A stretch of 64,000 bases of DNA from Cohnella silvisoli (lineage in GTDB: Bacteria > Bacillota > Bacilli > Paenibacillales > Paenibacillaceae): positions 62,001 to 126,000 of the forward strand of contig NZ_JAIOAP010000005.1 of the NCBI RefSeq assembly GCF_021190915.1. Direction: 5' to 3'. The position numbers and the translations under genes were made by a program. Positions within the stretch are counted from its first letter, which is position 1; each line of letters starts with the position of its first letter. Below, in pieces: positions 16,439 through 25,745 of this stretch. Below the pieces are notes generated by a model, which ran no database searches, was not told the DNA's origin, and saw only the letters and a program-made list of their open reading frames with translations.

Positions 16439-19306
16439 CTAGTGAGAGAGCACCAAATCATCAAGATACAGATCGGCAAGACTCGCTTCTGTTTGTACGT
16501 ATAATGACGCGGATTTTAACCTTCCTGTCCATGTTATATTGCATATTTTCGAACTCTGCGTCCATTCACTGCTACCCATCATTTTATAATCCGTTGAAAC
16601 CCAATGTATGCCTAAATCATCCGATATTAGAATGGCAATTTGTGCTTTGTCCGTTCCTGAAGCCAGCTTTACCCAACCCGACAAATTATAATAACCTCGA
16701 CCATTTGCTGTTAATACAGAGGTTACATCTTGTGCTGGACTGCTCCATAAAGAGGGTCTGCCACTTATTTTACCACCGTTTGTTCCTGTCCTCTTGTTTA
16801 CCGAATCGGCAGTAAAAGTTCCACCACTTCCAACACTCCAAGATGTTGTTCCGCTCTCAAATCCAGGATTGGCTAATAGGTTACTGCCCGTGTACTCATT
16901 AAAACCATCTACGGCCATATATGTTCCTGTCTTTTTCACACCTTTTATCGTGTGGGTACCATAAGCCAGCCCGGTCTTACTGTATACAGCCTGTTGGGAT
17001 TTATTGCCTGCCATACCGATTGTATTATATTCGCAAGTTTTCGCTACCCAATTGATAGGATCGCCGAATACGGTATTATTGCAGGCAACTGTGCCGGTAT
17101 AGGAGCCGGAGTTGTATTGGCCATTAGCTCCATAGCGGATCGTTTTCGTGCCGCTAAAGCTGCACTGAGCCCCTTCATTTGCGCAATTCACCCAATTTTG
17201 CGTTGGTGTCCCCGAAATTGTATCCACGCTGCAGGTTTTTACAACGCCAGGGGCAGGGTCCCCAAATGTAGCATTATTGCAAGTAACTGTATTTGTAAAG
17301 GATCCAGAGGTATAGAGGCCGTTTGCGCCATAACGTACCGTTTTTGTGCCGCTGAAACCGCACTGAGCCCCTTCATTTGCGCACTTCTGCCAATTTTGAG
17401 TTAACTGTCCATAGGTGCTTACGGTTTGCTGGAATACATTGTCTATATAAATATCAACGTCTCCTCCGTCAGGAGATGTTTGCGTTATAAAATCCACGCC
17501 CGTACCCGTGAATGTATGCTGGAAATAATCGTTATTTACTGTCGTATAATGCAAATCATTCATGTAGTCACCCACACCGCTGCCGCTGCTGTACCCCCAG
17601 CCGCTGCCCGAATAGGTAATTCCTGCGTACGTATCATTGGTCTTGGAAGCAGAACGGGTAACGTTGCCTGGTGTAATCTTTAAGGTATCCACCGTCATAT
17701 GCGTCCCCGTCTTTTTCACACCTTTTATGGTATGTGTCCCGTAAGTCAATCCAGACTTGCTATATACGGTTTGTTGGATTTGTCTTACTGAACTGTAAGT
17801 GCTTACGGTTTGTTGAAATACATTGTCTATATAAATATCAATGTCACCTTGGCCAGGGGCTGTTTCGGTAACAAAATCCACACCTGTACCCGTGAAAGTA
17901 TACTGGAAGTAATCATTATTGGTGGCTGTAAAATGCAAATCATCGCCATAGTCACCTAGTCCGCGTTGAATGTTTTCACCCCAGCTGCCCGAATAGAAGA
18001 TGCCCGTATCTTTATTATCCACAGTAGTTGCCGGTAAAACGAAGTCAGTCGATATCGCATAAAGCTTTCCCTCGCCAGGGAGAAACGAATCCGAGATATT
18101 CCCTGTCGTATTACTGTAATTTGTACTGATCTCCGTCCCGTTGGTTTTGGAAATCTCCTTAATCACAGATGGCTTGGATGGTAAGTTAAAGCTTAACGTT
18201 CTACTATTTACCCAATCCCTGTTGACTACCATGATATAGCTTCTACCCTCTGCATTTGCAAAATGGGACACAATCTGATCATACGTTGTAGTCGGCTGCC
18301 AGAAATAGTTCGCAGGAATAGGAGTCGTTCCTTGATAGGCAGTACCTTTAAAATATACATCACGTGAGGTTAATCCCATCAAGGTTGGCCCTAGCTGTTT
18401 CACTTCTCCGTTTAATGTCTGAATAGGCGTGTACAAGTCTGTCTTATTTCCGCTTGCATCCATTATCGCAGGTGTGAAATCTGTATTGGGGTCGGGGATT
18501 AAGGGTTGAAACCAAGTAAACCAATAGATTCCCTTCACGCCATAAGCAAGATAATTATACACACTCCATCTCAACTGATCCGCATTGGGACGAGATAAAA
18601 CATTGTTGAGTCCGACAGATTGCAGATAACTGGCAGTCTTGATATTATTCGACAACCCTGCAGATCTTAAATTATCCAGATAATAATAAAATTGATAACT
18701 AAACCCCGTATTGCTAAATGGATAATAGTCGGTGGTTATATATTTCACATTAGCTGGACCAACCTGATTAACCCAATCGTTCAATTTATTGTAAGTGCTT
18801 GTTGAACAGCATAAATTTACATTCGGTATGGAATCCGGATCATTCAGCACAAATCTTTGATATACATGTGCAGCTCTTGGAAATTCGGATAGGATAGGTT
18901 CATCCTTTATATAATAACCGGCCGTTGCGGGATTGTTTTTATAAGTATTTACTATGGCATCGATATCTGCATCTGTCGAAGTCGTCATCAAAGATTCACT
19001 CCGCGTATCGGAAACCTGAACCTTAATGCCTCGAGCATTAGCCAAACCCAGCACTGTATTCATATGGGCTACCGTACTAGGCAGACCTGCGCCAGGAACA
19101 GACTGTATAAAATTAATATTGGCATCCCTTATATAATCATATTGTGTGTCGTTAGTAGCGGACCAAAGCGGCATAAAAAAAATACCTATTTGGAATTCTT
19201 CTCCAGCCGCTTTAACGGGCGTAACCGAACAAAATAAATATACGAATAACATAAATGATATTGAAGCTAAACAGGTAGACACTCTTAAGACAATTGTCTT
19301 GGTCAT
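16439..19306 (-). CDS. Large secreted modular glycoside-hydrolase-like protein with duplicated beta-sandwich modules and inserted Cys repeats
   Basis: 955 residues: signal peptide 1-34, then a TIM-barrel-like domain at about 36-310 with an acidic KDEP motif (134-137) and YWFTWFQP (261-268), and a small beta domain to about 420. Two near-identical beta-sandwich modules follow, A at about 430-545 and B starting at about 555. Module B is split after FQQTVSTYG by two Cys-rich repeats (638-692 and 704-758, each with CANEGAQC, RYGANG, CNN and FGDP), and its sequence resumes at 769-803. The C-terminus (809-955) is a CBM4/9-like module beginning LLANPGFESGTTSW. It is the last gene of an ABC-sugar-transporter operon and a paralogue of the upstream gene. 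A role on extracellular polysaccharide is inferred; no GH number can be given. Confidence 0.8.
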   Translation of the reverse strand: MTKTIVLRVSTCLASISFMLFVYLFCSVTPVKAAGEEFQIGIFFMPLWSATNDTQYDYIRDANINFIQSVPGAGLPSTVAHMNTVLGLANARGIKVQVSDTRSESLMTTSTDADIDAIVNTYKNNPATAGYYIKDEPILSEFPRAAHVYQRFVLNDPDSIPNVNLCCSTSTYNKLNDWVNQVGPANVKYITTDYYPFSNTGFSYQFYYYLDNLRSAGLSNNIKTASYLQSVGLNNVLSRPNADQLRWSVYNYLAYGVKGIYWFTWFQPLIPDPNTDFTPAIMDASGNKTDLYTPIQTLNGEVKQLGPTLMGLTSRDVYFKGTAYQGTTPIPANYFWQPTTTYDQIVSHFANAEGRSYIMVVNRDWVNSRTLSFNLPSKPSVIKEISKTNGTEISTNYSNTTGNISDSFLPGEGKLYAISTDFVLPATTVDNKDTGIFYSGSWGENIQRGLGDYGDDLHFTATNNDYFQYTFTGTGVDFVTETAPGQGDIDIYIDNVFQQTVSTYSSVRQIQQTVYSKSGLTYGTHTIKGVKKTGTHMTVDTLKITPGNVTRSASKTNDTYAGITYSGSGWGYSSGSGVGDYMNDLHYTTVNNDYFQHTFTGTGVDFITQTSPDGGDVDIYIDNVFQQTVSTYGQLTQNWQKCANEGAQCGFSGTKTVRYGANGLYTSGSFTNTVTCNNATFGDPAPGVVKTCSVDTISGTPTQNWVNCANEGAQCSFSGTKTIRYGANGQYNSGSYTGTVACNNTVFGDPINWVAKTCEYNTIGMAGNKSQQAVYSKTGLAYGTHTIKGVKKTGTYMAVDGFNEYTGSNLLANPGFESGTTSWSVGSGGTFTADSVNKRTGTNGGKISGRPSLWSSPAQDVTSVLTANGRGYYNLSGWVKLASGTDKAQIAILISDDLGIHWVSTDYKMMGSSEWTQSSKICNITWTGRLKSASLYVQTEASLADLYLDDLVLSH

Positions 19307-19352
19307 TAGTATTCGCTCCTTATAGATGAATTGGATTCAAATCCGGACAGGG

Positions 19353-22031
19353 TTAGTGGGTTAGCACAAAATCGTCCACATACATATCGTAGTTATTCGT
19401 CGATTCGGTCTGTACATATAGAATCGCCGATTGCAACGCACCCGTCCAATTGATGTTGGTTGATTTAGCGGATTGTGTCCATCCGATGCTGTTGACAGAT
19501 GTATAATCCGTATATGACCAATGCGTCCCTAAATCATCTTTGATTTGTATGACGATTTGCGCTCGATCTGCTCCGGCGGCTAATTTGATCCACCCCGACA
19601 AATTATAAAGTCCTTGACCTCCTGTTGTTAACGCAGACGTTAAATCTTGCGTCGGACTGCTGTGCGCATAGGGTCTGGAGGTGATTTTCCCGCTGTAAGT
19701 TCCCGAGCTTTTGACGATTGAATCTGCTGTAAGGCTTCCACTAAAAGCTGTTCCCCATGATGTCGTTCCGCTTTCAAATCCGGGATTCGCGATCAGGTTG
19801 TCATTCGTTGTCGTATTGGACAGAGCAAACAATCTGCCTTCACCTTTACCAAGCGCGATGTTCAGCACTCCCGTTGAAGCATTGTAGCTAAATCCCGTGC
19901 TGACCTCGAGTCCTGTGGTTTTGGAGATTTCCGTAAGCGAGGCCGGTTTCGGGAAAAAGTTAAAATCAAGCGTGCGCGCGTTGTTGTAGTCCCGGTTGGT
20001 CAGCATGACGTATTTGCGGCCGCTCGCATCCGTGAAGTATCCTTCTAGAATCGGCTGTGTCATATCGGCCGGCTTCACGAAGAAGGATGCTGGAATCGGA
20101 ACGGTTCCTTTAGGAATCGCAGTGCCGGAATGATACACGGCCTGGGAAGTCAAATTCTTCAAGGTATTCCCCAGATAGTACATCTCTTTGTTCAAAGCTT
20201 GGATGTGATAATAAGCCGGCTGAAGCGTCCCCGTTGTAGAGACCGGCGTATCCGAGAAGATGACATCCCCGCAGCATGGCGATATAGGCTGCCAGTAAGT
20301 GAACCAATACATCAATTTGAATCCATAGGTTAAGTACGTATATACATTAAATCTTTTCTCATCCAGATTAGGGGCTCGTAAGAACGCGTTTCCGCTGAGG
20401 TCAGTAATTTTGGTGCTTTGGAGGAAGCCCCCATATTTGACATCATGGGCCAAGCCGCGTTCACGAATCAATTCTGCATTCTGGAAATAGGTGGAATCAA
20501 AAGCAGTTCCCCCCTGGAATGGGTAGTTGTCAAACAGCAGCTCGTCGTGACCGCTGATGTCGAGCATATCATCGATGTAGTTTTCATAATTGCTGCCGAA
20601 GATGGCTTTAAAGTAATAATCGATTCCGCCGGAAAGCGGCGTACCGTTCTTATAGCCTTGTCCGCCGGCATAGGTGCTGGAGGTGCCTTTGGTTACCCAA
20701 CCGAGCGGTGTTCCGCTTGTGCTTGTCAGCTCGAAATAATAAGACGTATTAGGCTTTACGGGTTGGTTCAGCTTGAAAATAGGATAATTCCCATTGTTCG
20801 AGCTCGTGTACGTATCCGATGTGGCAATCTTGGTATTTCGGGACGAATTGTCCCATAGCGTTACTGTGAGCGGCTGGTTGCCGATGTTCCATTGACTGGA
20901 ATCGATATTCATCTGAATATAACTGAGCCTGCGATTGACGCTGCTAGGCGTCGTAAAGGTTTGACCGATTCTTGTGCCGGTGGACACATAATCCCCGTCC
21001 GTGTTTCCCGGAGAAGTGACGTCCGGCGTATTGTCACGAGGTTTGTATAACCGGAAGAAGAAATCGTTGGATTGCGCAACGCCATTCACATAGGCGGACC
21101 CATCAGGGTAAATGTCGGAATTCGAACGCATGACCCAGCCTACGGTATTATCGCCCCCGCCATTATGGGTCAATTCCAGGTAATAGGTCGTCCCGCTCGT
21201 TACAGGAGCGTTGAGGACAAAATAAGGATAGAAATCTCTTTCCAAGCTGCTGTTGTTGCCCCACGCGTATGCTTCCGAAAGCAGAGTGGTTTTCGCTGTG
21301 CTTGTCCATAAGCGAAGGGTCAGCATTTCATTCGGGGACCATTGCCGCATATCGATCATCATATCGACGCCTTGCAGTACGGTCATCCCCGCTGGAATCT
21401 TGATCGTTTGGCCCAATCTTTGAGTCGAGGTGACATAAGTCCCATCCTGCCGCGCTCCTGAATTCGATAAGGCGAGCTTTCCGGATGTAGCGTAGGTGTT
21501 GTACTCATCAAAGGAGGGCAAGAGATTGATAAAGTAATCAAGCTGCGGAGCGAATGCCCTGGCATGTCTAAGCGTGTTGGCGAAGCCTTCGATGTTCCAT
21601 GCCGCAGGCTCGTCCTTGTAGTTAATCGCTTTGACACGGGAATCCAGCTTGTATGGGGTCAAATTACTTTCCAGTGTTGCGTAATCCGCGGCCGTGTAAC
21701 TTTGGAAGCCGTAAAGACTGCCGTCGGTAACGTACAACTGTACGTTATTTGCGTTGCTGTTGACAATGCCGGTTTCATTCTCTGCCTTGTTGGGGTATCC
21801 GTAGCCAAGTTCAACGGACATCATCCTGTCGATATAAGCATTCGCAACGTTTGCCCAGTTCGCGTTCGTGTTGTAGTCCACATTTTTGGCTATTGGCTGC
21901 TGGAAGCCGCCGATATGGAACTCTCCCGTTCCGGAAGCGAAAGCAGTTCCGCCCCCGGTCGCCAACACCAAGCACATGGAGAGCAATACTCCCCATTTCA
22001 AGCTTGACTTTCTTTTCCAATCTCTCATCAT
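19353..22031 (-). CDS. Secreted glycoside-hydrolase-like protein with a TIM barrel interrupted by two jelly-roll modules
   Basis: 892 residues with a signal peptide (about 1-33). The first part of the catalytic-looking domain (35-183) contains KDEP at 139-142. It is interrupted at about 184-478 by two tandem beta-sandwich modules of about 140 residues (RLGQTIKIPAG... and RIGQTFTTPSS..., each ending with a DYYFKAIF or DFFFRLYK strand). The barrel then resumes (ELLFDNYPFQGG, FLQSTK, YTYLTYGFKLMYWFTYWQP). A beta domain (about 600-740) and a CBM4/9-like end (LIANPGFESGTTSW, 746-892) follow. The neighbour at 16439 has the same ends but no such insertion. ATG 22031 or 22028 follows GGAGT. It acts outside the cell, probably on the polymer whose fragments the operon imports. 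Confidence 0.8.
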   Translation of the reverse strand: MMRDWKRKSSLKWGVLLSMCLVLATGGGTAFASGTGEFHIGGFQQPIAKNVDYNTNANWANVANAYIDRMMSVELGYGYPNKAENETGIVNSNANNVQLYVTDGSLYGFQSYTAADYATLESNLTPYKLDSRVKAINYKDEPAAWNIEGFANTLRHARAFAPQLDYFINLLPSFDEYNTYATSGKLALSNSGARQDGTYVTSTQRLGQTIKIPAGMTVLQGVDMMIDMRQWSPNEMLTLRLWTSTAKTTLLSEAYAWGNNSSLERDFYPYFVLNAPVTSGTTYYLELTHNGGGDNTVGWVMRSNSDIYPDGSAYVNGVAQSNDFFFRLYKPRDNTPDVTSPGNTDGDYVSTGTRIGQTFTTPSSVNRRLSYIQMNIDSSQWNIGNQPLTVTLWDNSSRNTKIATSDTYTSSNNGNYPIFKLNQPVKPNTSYYFELTSTSGTPLGWVTKGTSSTYAGGQGYKNGTPLSGGIDYYFKAIFGSNYENYIDDMLDISGHDELLFDNYPFQGGTAFDSTYFQNAELIRERGLAHDVKYGGFLQSTKITDLSGNAFLRAPNLDEKRFNVYTYLTYGFKLMYWFTYWQPISPCCGDVIFSDTPVSTTGTLQPAYYHIQALNKEMYYLGNTLKNLTSQAVYHSGTAIPKGTVPIPASFFVKPADMTQPILEGYFTDASGRKYVMLTNRDYNNARTLDFNFFPKPASLTEISKTTGLEVSTGFSYNASTGVLNIALGKGEGRLFALSNTTTNDNLIANPGFESGTTSWGTAFSGSLTADSIVKSSGTYSGKITSRPYAHSSPTQDLTSALTTGGQGLYNLSGWIKLAAGADRAQIVIQIKDDLGTHWSYTDYTSVNSIGWTQSAKSTNINWTGALQSAILYVQTESTNNYDMYVDDFVLTH

Positions 22032-22056
22032 TGAACAACTCCTTTTTTTAGCACCC

Positions 22057-22072
22057 TTGGAAGCGCTTTAAT
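22057..22072. promoter_or_regulatory. Possible CcpA (cre) operator
   Basis: TTGGAAGCGCTTTAAT resembles the catabolite-responsive element consensus, with the central palindrome AAGCGCTT. It lies in the 85-base gap between permease and hydrolase genes, 26 bases upstream of the hydrolase start. It could tune a separate promoter for the hydrolases or act as a roadblock. Confidence 0.4.
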
Positions 22073-22116
22073 AAGCCTGTACTATCGTAATCTTCTCACG
22101 AAGAATAGGCTTCACA

Positions 22117-22953
22117 TCATCCTTTAACTGCACCAAGCGTTGCACCCTCTAAGATCCGTTTTTGGAATAATACATACACCACGATTGAAGGGATTAAGAC
22201 AATCATGACGCCCGCAAATAAAGTCACCCAATTTGATTTATACTGCATCATTGTATTAGCGTTATATATATTAAGGCCGATCGTGTATTTTTTTTGATCG
22301 CTTAAATAGATAAAAGGACCGATAAAATTGTTATACAGTCCCAAAAATCTAAAAATGGCTACTGTGACGATCCCAGGCATGGAAAGCGGTAAAATGATCC
22401 GAAAAAACACTTTGAACAAAGAAGCCCCGTCGATAAAGGCGCTTTCCTCTACTTCCTTCGGGATCGATTTCATAAAACCCGCAAGAAGCAGTAAAAAAAA
22501 TACATTTTCACCGAAACTATCGAGGATAACTAATCCCGTCAGACTATTCGTTAAATGTATGGACCTCATTAAGACATATTGAGGGACCAATGCGGTGATT
22601 CCAGGTAGAAATAGGGAAAGCATAATCAAGCCCCAAATCAATTTTCTTCCCCGAAACTCCAATCTAACTAAAGCATATGTTTTAAGAGCCACGAGAAAGG
22701 TCCCAATGATAAGGCTTGCGCCCACATAATAAAGCGTATTAAGTACGGATTGCCCTATACCAAACATTGTCCAAGCATTAGAAAAGTTCTTCCAATTGGC
22801 TTTCGAAGGTAACGCCCATATATCCGCAAAAAACTCTACGTTCGTTTTTAGCGCTTCATAGAATATCCATATTAAAGGCAATAAGATACTGGACCCCCAG
22901 ATCAGCAGCACGAATCGCCAAATATAATCGCTAAGCAATCGTTTTTCAACCAC
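22117..22953 (-). CDS. Carbohydrate ABC transporter permease, MalG type (CUT1)
   Basis: About 278 residues with six membrane segments and an EAA loop (EESAFIDGASLFKVFFRIILP). The frame opens at TTG 22977, but GGAGGG lies seven bases before GTG 22953, and starting there gives MVEKRLLSDYIW, which lines up with MREKRTISDAWW of the paralogue at 56675-57511. It works with the preceding permease and the binding protein. The codons here are noticeably AT-rich compared with that paralogue. Confidence 0.9.
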   Translation of the reverse strand: MVEKRLLSDYIWRFVLLIWGSSILLPLIWIFYEALKTNVEFFADIWALPSKANWKNFSNAWTMFGIGQSVLNTLYYVGASLIIGTFLVALKTYALVRLEFRGRKLIWGLIMLSLFLPGITALVPQYVLMRSIHLTNSLTGLVILDSFGENVFFLLLLAGFMKSIPKEVEESAFIDGASLFKVFFRIILPLSMPGIVTVAIFRFLGLYNNFIGPFIYLSDQKKYTIGLNIYNANTMMQYKSNWVTLFAGVMIVLIPSIVVYVLFQKRILEGATLGAVKG

Positions 22954-22983
22954 CCAATATCCCTCCGCCCCTTGCAATTTAAA

Positions 22984-23919
22984 TCAAAACTCTACTGTTT
23001 TATCCGGCAAGAACTTATCCATGATTAATTTAATACTGATCAAAATCACAAACAAACACATCCCAATTGCAGAAGCATAACCATAATCATGAATAGTAGC
23101 GGTTCCTACTTTGGAACCAAAAGCGTAATTAAACATGTATAGACCAACCACATCTGTAGAGCCGGATGGACCGCCATTGGTCAAAACTAAAATCAGTTCA
23201 AAATTTCTGAATAACCCAAGTACGATAAATAAAAGACAAACTCGCAGAACCCCATTAATAAGCGGGATGGTAATATGATATAAACGTTGAGTATGGCTCG
23301 CCCCTTCTAGGATCGCCGATTCGTATAACGATTTCGGAATGGCAGCCATCGCATTCATGATGATCACTACATAAAAACCTACGCCAGCCCACACAGTTGG
23401 CGGAATGATTGCCCAAAAAGCTGTTTTCTCATGTCCCAGCCAATAATATTCTCCAATATCAATAGATATCATTTTGAGAAAAGCGTTTATCAGGCCAAAA
23501 TTCCCATCATATATAAAAGCCCATAAAAGGGAAATCACGACGACCGGGAGCACATTGGGAAAGAAATATAAAACTTTATAAAACGAACTTTCCCGATACC
23601 CTTTATAGGTTAATAAATAAGCAAGAAACAATGAAATAATAAGAATTAGCGGAGGAATAATCAGCGTATATAAAAAATTATGATACAGAGCGTTCCAGAA
23701 AAAGTGATCATGCGCAATTTTAACGTAATTATCAAAGCCGACATAATCAGGTTTTGTAACTCCGGTCCAGTACAATAAAGAATAGTAAACGGATGTGATG
23801 TTCGGGTATAGGGTAAACAGCAGATAACCTAATAGTGCCGGTCCTATTGCGATTAAAATAAATATATGTTTTTGTGTTGAAGTTTTCTGATACCAAGATT
23901 TTCGTAAAATATGAAGCAT
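22984..23919 (-). CDS. Sugar ABC transporter permease, MalF/UgpA type (CUT1)
   Basis: 311 residues, six membrane segments, EAA loop (YESAILEGASHTQRLYHITIP). It is closely similar in layout to the permease at 57524-58471, including a YYWLGHEKTAFWAIIPP segment against YWLGERETALWATIPP there. It lies 30 bases upstream of its partner permease. It is strikingly AT-rich: only 17 G or C in the 60 bases 22981-23040. Confidence 0.9.
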   Translation of the reverse strand: MLHILRKSWYQKTSTQKHIFILIAIGPALLGYLLFTLYPNITSVYYSLLYWTGVTKPDYVGFDNYVKIAHDHFFWNALYHNFLYTLIIPPLILIISLFLAYLLTYKGYRESSFYKVLYFFPNVLPVVVISLLWAFIYDGNFGLINAFLKMISIDIGEYYWLGHEKTAFWAIIPPTVWAGVGFYVVIIMNAMAAIPKSLYESAILEGASHTQRLYHITIPLINGVLRVCLLFIVLGLFRNFELILVLTNGGPSGSTDVVGLYMFNYAFGSKVGTATIHDYGYASAIGMCLFVILISIKLIMDKFLPDKTVEF

Positions 23920-23944
23920 TGGCTCTGCCCCCTCTCTTAGTTGG

Positions 23945-23975
23945 TTGGAAAAGGGGAGGTAAGCCCCCCCCCCAT
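23945..23975 (-). other. G/C-tract hairpin between binding protein and permease genes
   Basis: On the minus strand a run of ten G (complement of C10 at 23964-23973) can pair with CCTCCCC, followed by TTTT. It begins 16 bases after the binding-protein stop, the same place as intercistronic hairpins at the other transporter loci. The G10 run may slip in replication. Confidence 0.5.
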
Positions 23976-23988
23976 TTCTTAATGAAGA

Positions 23989-25476
23989 TTATTTTTTCTG
24001 TTTAGCCAATGCTGTTTCCAACAGTTTTTCAGCAGCTTCCAACACAGGCCCCGGATCCTTTTTCCCATTCGTAATCGCAGGGATCGCATCCGCTAATGTC
24101 TTATCTGATTGCGCCCAAGCAGGATCGGTTAAAGTGACATCCTGCGTTTGGTTCTCAAAGCGTACTTTGTGCTGGGAAGTATAGGCCGTGACTGCTTTCG
24201 GTGCATCCTGAAGCGCATCCAACCGCGCTGGGTCATCACCGAAATCTTTACGGACGGGAATGGATCCGCTCAAGGCCACCGCCGCCTTTTGAACATCAAG
24301 GTTCATTAGCCAGAGAGCAAATTCCTTCGCCCACTTTTTGTTCAAGTCCGGTTTGGCTGCCCAAATATTGATGCCGCCTTGAACACCGTTTCTCAACCAT
24401 GTTGTTTGATCGGCATTTTTCGCAGGAACACCCATGTAGCCCCAAACAAATCCTTCAGGCGTAGCATCTTTCATTTCATTTTGAACCCAGCTGCCGGTTA
24501 CGACCATAGCTGCTTTATGCTGCATAACTTGCATTTGAGATTGCGTATGATTAATTGCCGCTACCCCGTCTGGAAAATAACCTTTCTTGCCCATTTCATA
24601 AATGCGATTCCATTTTTCTTTTGTTTCCGGAGCGGTATACCAGGGTGTACCGAAACTTTTATAGTTTTTATAGAACGCATCTAAATTTCCGTTGCCTTCT
24701 GCGATTTCAAAATTCTTAGGACCAAATCCAAATTCAAGATATACGCTGTATACCCCCGGGTAAGTGATCGGAATGACGCCGGCAGCCTTGATCGTATCAA
24801 GCAAAGCAATGAATTCATCCCAGGTTTTCGGGTCTTGATTCCATCCATTTTTCTCAAAAAATGCTTTATCGTAATAGAGTCCGCCCGTCCATCCTGAATC
24901 CGGGAGGTTATAGGATACTTTGTTATAACGTTGTGCTCCGGTATATAGACCGTCGATCGTTACCTCTTTCAGCTTCTTGCCCGGGGCATCATAGGCATCC
25001 CGATCCCACAAATCTTCTTGCGGTTCAAGCTTTTTCTCATCAACGAGCTGGTTTAAGTTGGCTGCTCCTCCTGCCGTGAAAATATCAAACATATCATTGT
25101 CATCGCCGGCAGCTATTTTCGTGTCGACTAGCTTGAAGATATCCGGGGAATACGTTGTATCGAATTTTACATTCGGGAATTTATCGGAGAAAGATTTCAT
25201 CGCGAAGTCGATGCCTTCTCTGCCGGCGCCGGCTTCCCAAAATCCAAATTTCAATGTGACTTCCTGGTCTTTCGGCAGCCCGTTTTCCGGGTAAGTATTG
25301 CTTTCCGTTTCAGTTGATGCAGAGGCAGATGCAGAAGCAGAGGGACTCTCTGACGCACCCGCTGTCGGTGAGCTGGAAGCTGCATCCTTATTTGATTTAC
25401 TGCTGCAACCTATAATGGCCGTTGCAAACATCAGTATAACTAAAACAATAGCAATTGACTTCGAATACTTACGCAT
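23989..25476 (-). CDS. Extracellular sugar-binding lipoprotein of an ABC transporter
   Basis: A 495-residue family 1 solute-binding protein. The lipobox IIGC places the lipidated cysteine at residue 24, followed by a Ser/Ala/Thr linker to about 60. The mature part (YPENGLPKDQEVTLKFGFWEAGAGREGIDFAM at its start) is paralogous to the binding protein at 58554-60038, which shares YPENGLP, FEKNGWNQ, TYPG and NHTQSQ/THTQSQ segments. It is the first gene of the operon with two permeases and two secreted hydrolases, and is divergent from an AraC gene. The ligand is probably an oligosaccharide released by the two modular hydrolases. Confidence 0.92.
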   Translation of the reverse strand: MRKYSKSIAIVLVILMFATAIIGCSSKSNKDAASSSPTAGASESPSASASASASTETESNTYPENGLPKDQEVTLKFGFWEAGAGREGIDFAMKSFSDKFPNVKFDTTYSPDIFKLVDTKIAAGDDNDMFDIFTAGGAANLNQLVDEKKLEPQEDLWDRDAYDAPGKKLKEVTIDGLYTGAQRYNKVSYNLPDSGWTGGLYYDKAFFEKNGWNQDPKTWDEFIALLDTIKAAGVIPITYPGVYSVYLEFGFGPKNFEIAEGNGNLDAFYKNYKSFGTPWYTAPETKEKWNRIYEMGKKGYFPDGVAAINHTQSQMQVMQHKAAMVVTGSWVQNEMKDATPEGFVWGYMGVPAKNADQTTWLRNGVQGGINIWAAKPDLNKKWAKEFALWLMNLDVQKAAVALSGSIPVRKDFGDDPARLDALQDAPKAVTAYTSQHKVRFENQTQDVTLTDPAWAQSDKTLADAIPAITNGKKDPGPVLEAAEKLLETALAKQKK

Positions 25477-25745
25477 GAATTGTATCCCCCTAATTATTAA
25501 TGGTATAAATCATTTTCAATCTAGCCCTGTACTGAATATAAACAGCCTAATTACATGGAACTCACCTCTTATTCATCTAAACTTCTGTTTTTCTAAGATT
25601 AAGTATATAATAGAAAGCGCATACAGTATTTGCACTCTATATTTCTCTTTAAATTAAAAATCCTTTATCTATAAGCAAAATCACTTATATAAATAAAAAT
25701 TAATAGCACTGCATTGACATTCCATTAATCCGTGAGGTGACCAGA
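25477..25745. promoter_or_regulatory. Divergent promoter region of sugar-transport operon and AraC gene
   Basis: A 269-base AT-rich gap. On the minus strand a -10-like TATTAT (complement at 25607-25612) lies about 130 bases upstream of the binding-protein gene, next to AGAAAGCGCATACA (25612-25625), which loosely resembles a cre site. No strong -35 was found. The gap is where the AraC protein would be expected to bind. Assignment is tentative. Confidence 0.35.

Noticed and set aside
25714..25719. TTGACA as a -35 box for the AraC gene
   Set aside because: It lies only about 32 bases before the start codon and overlaps the space needed for a -10 box and ribosome site; no -10 box fits.
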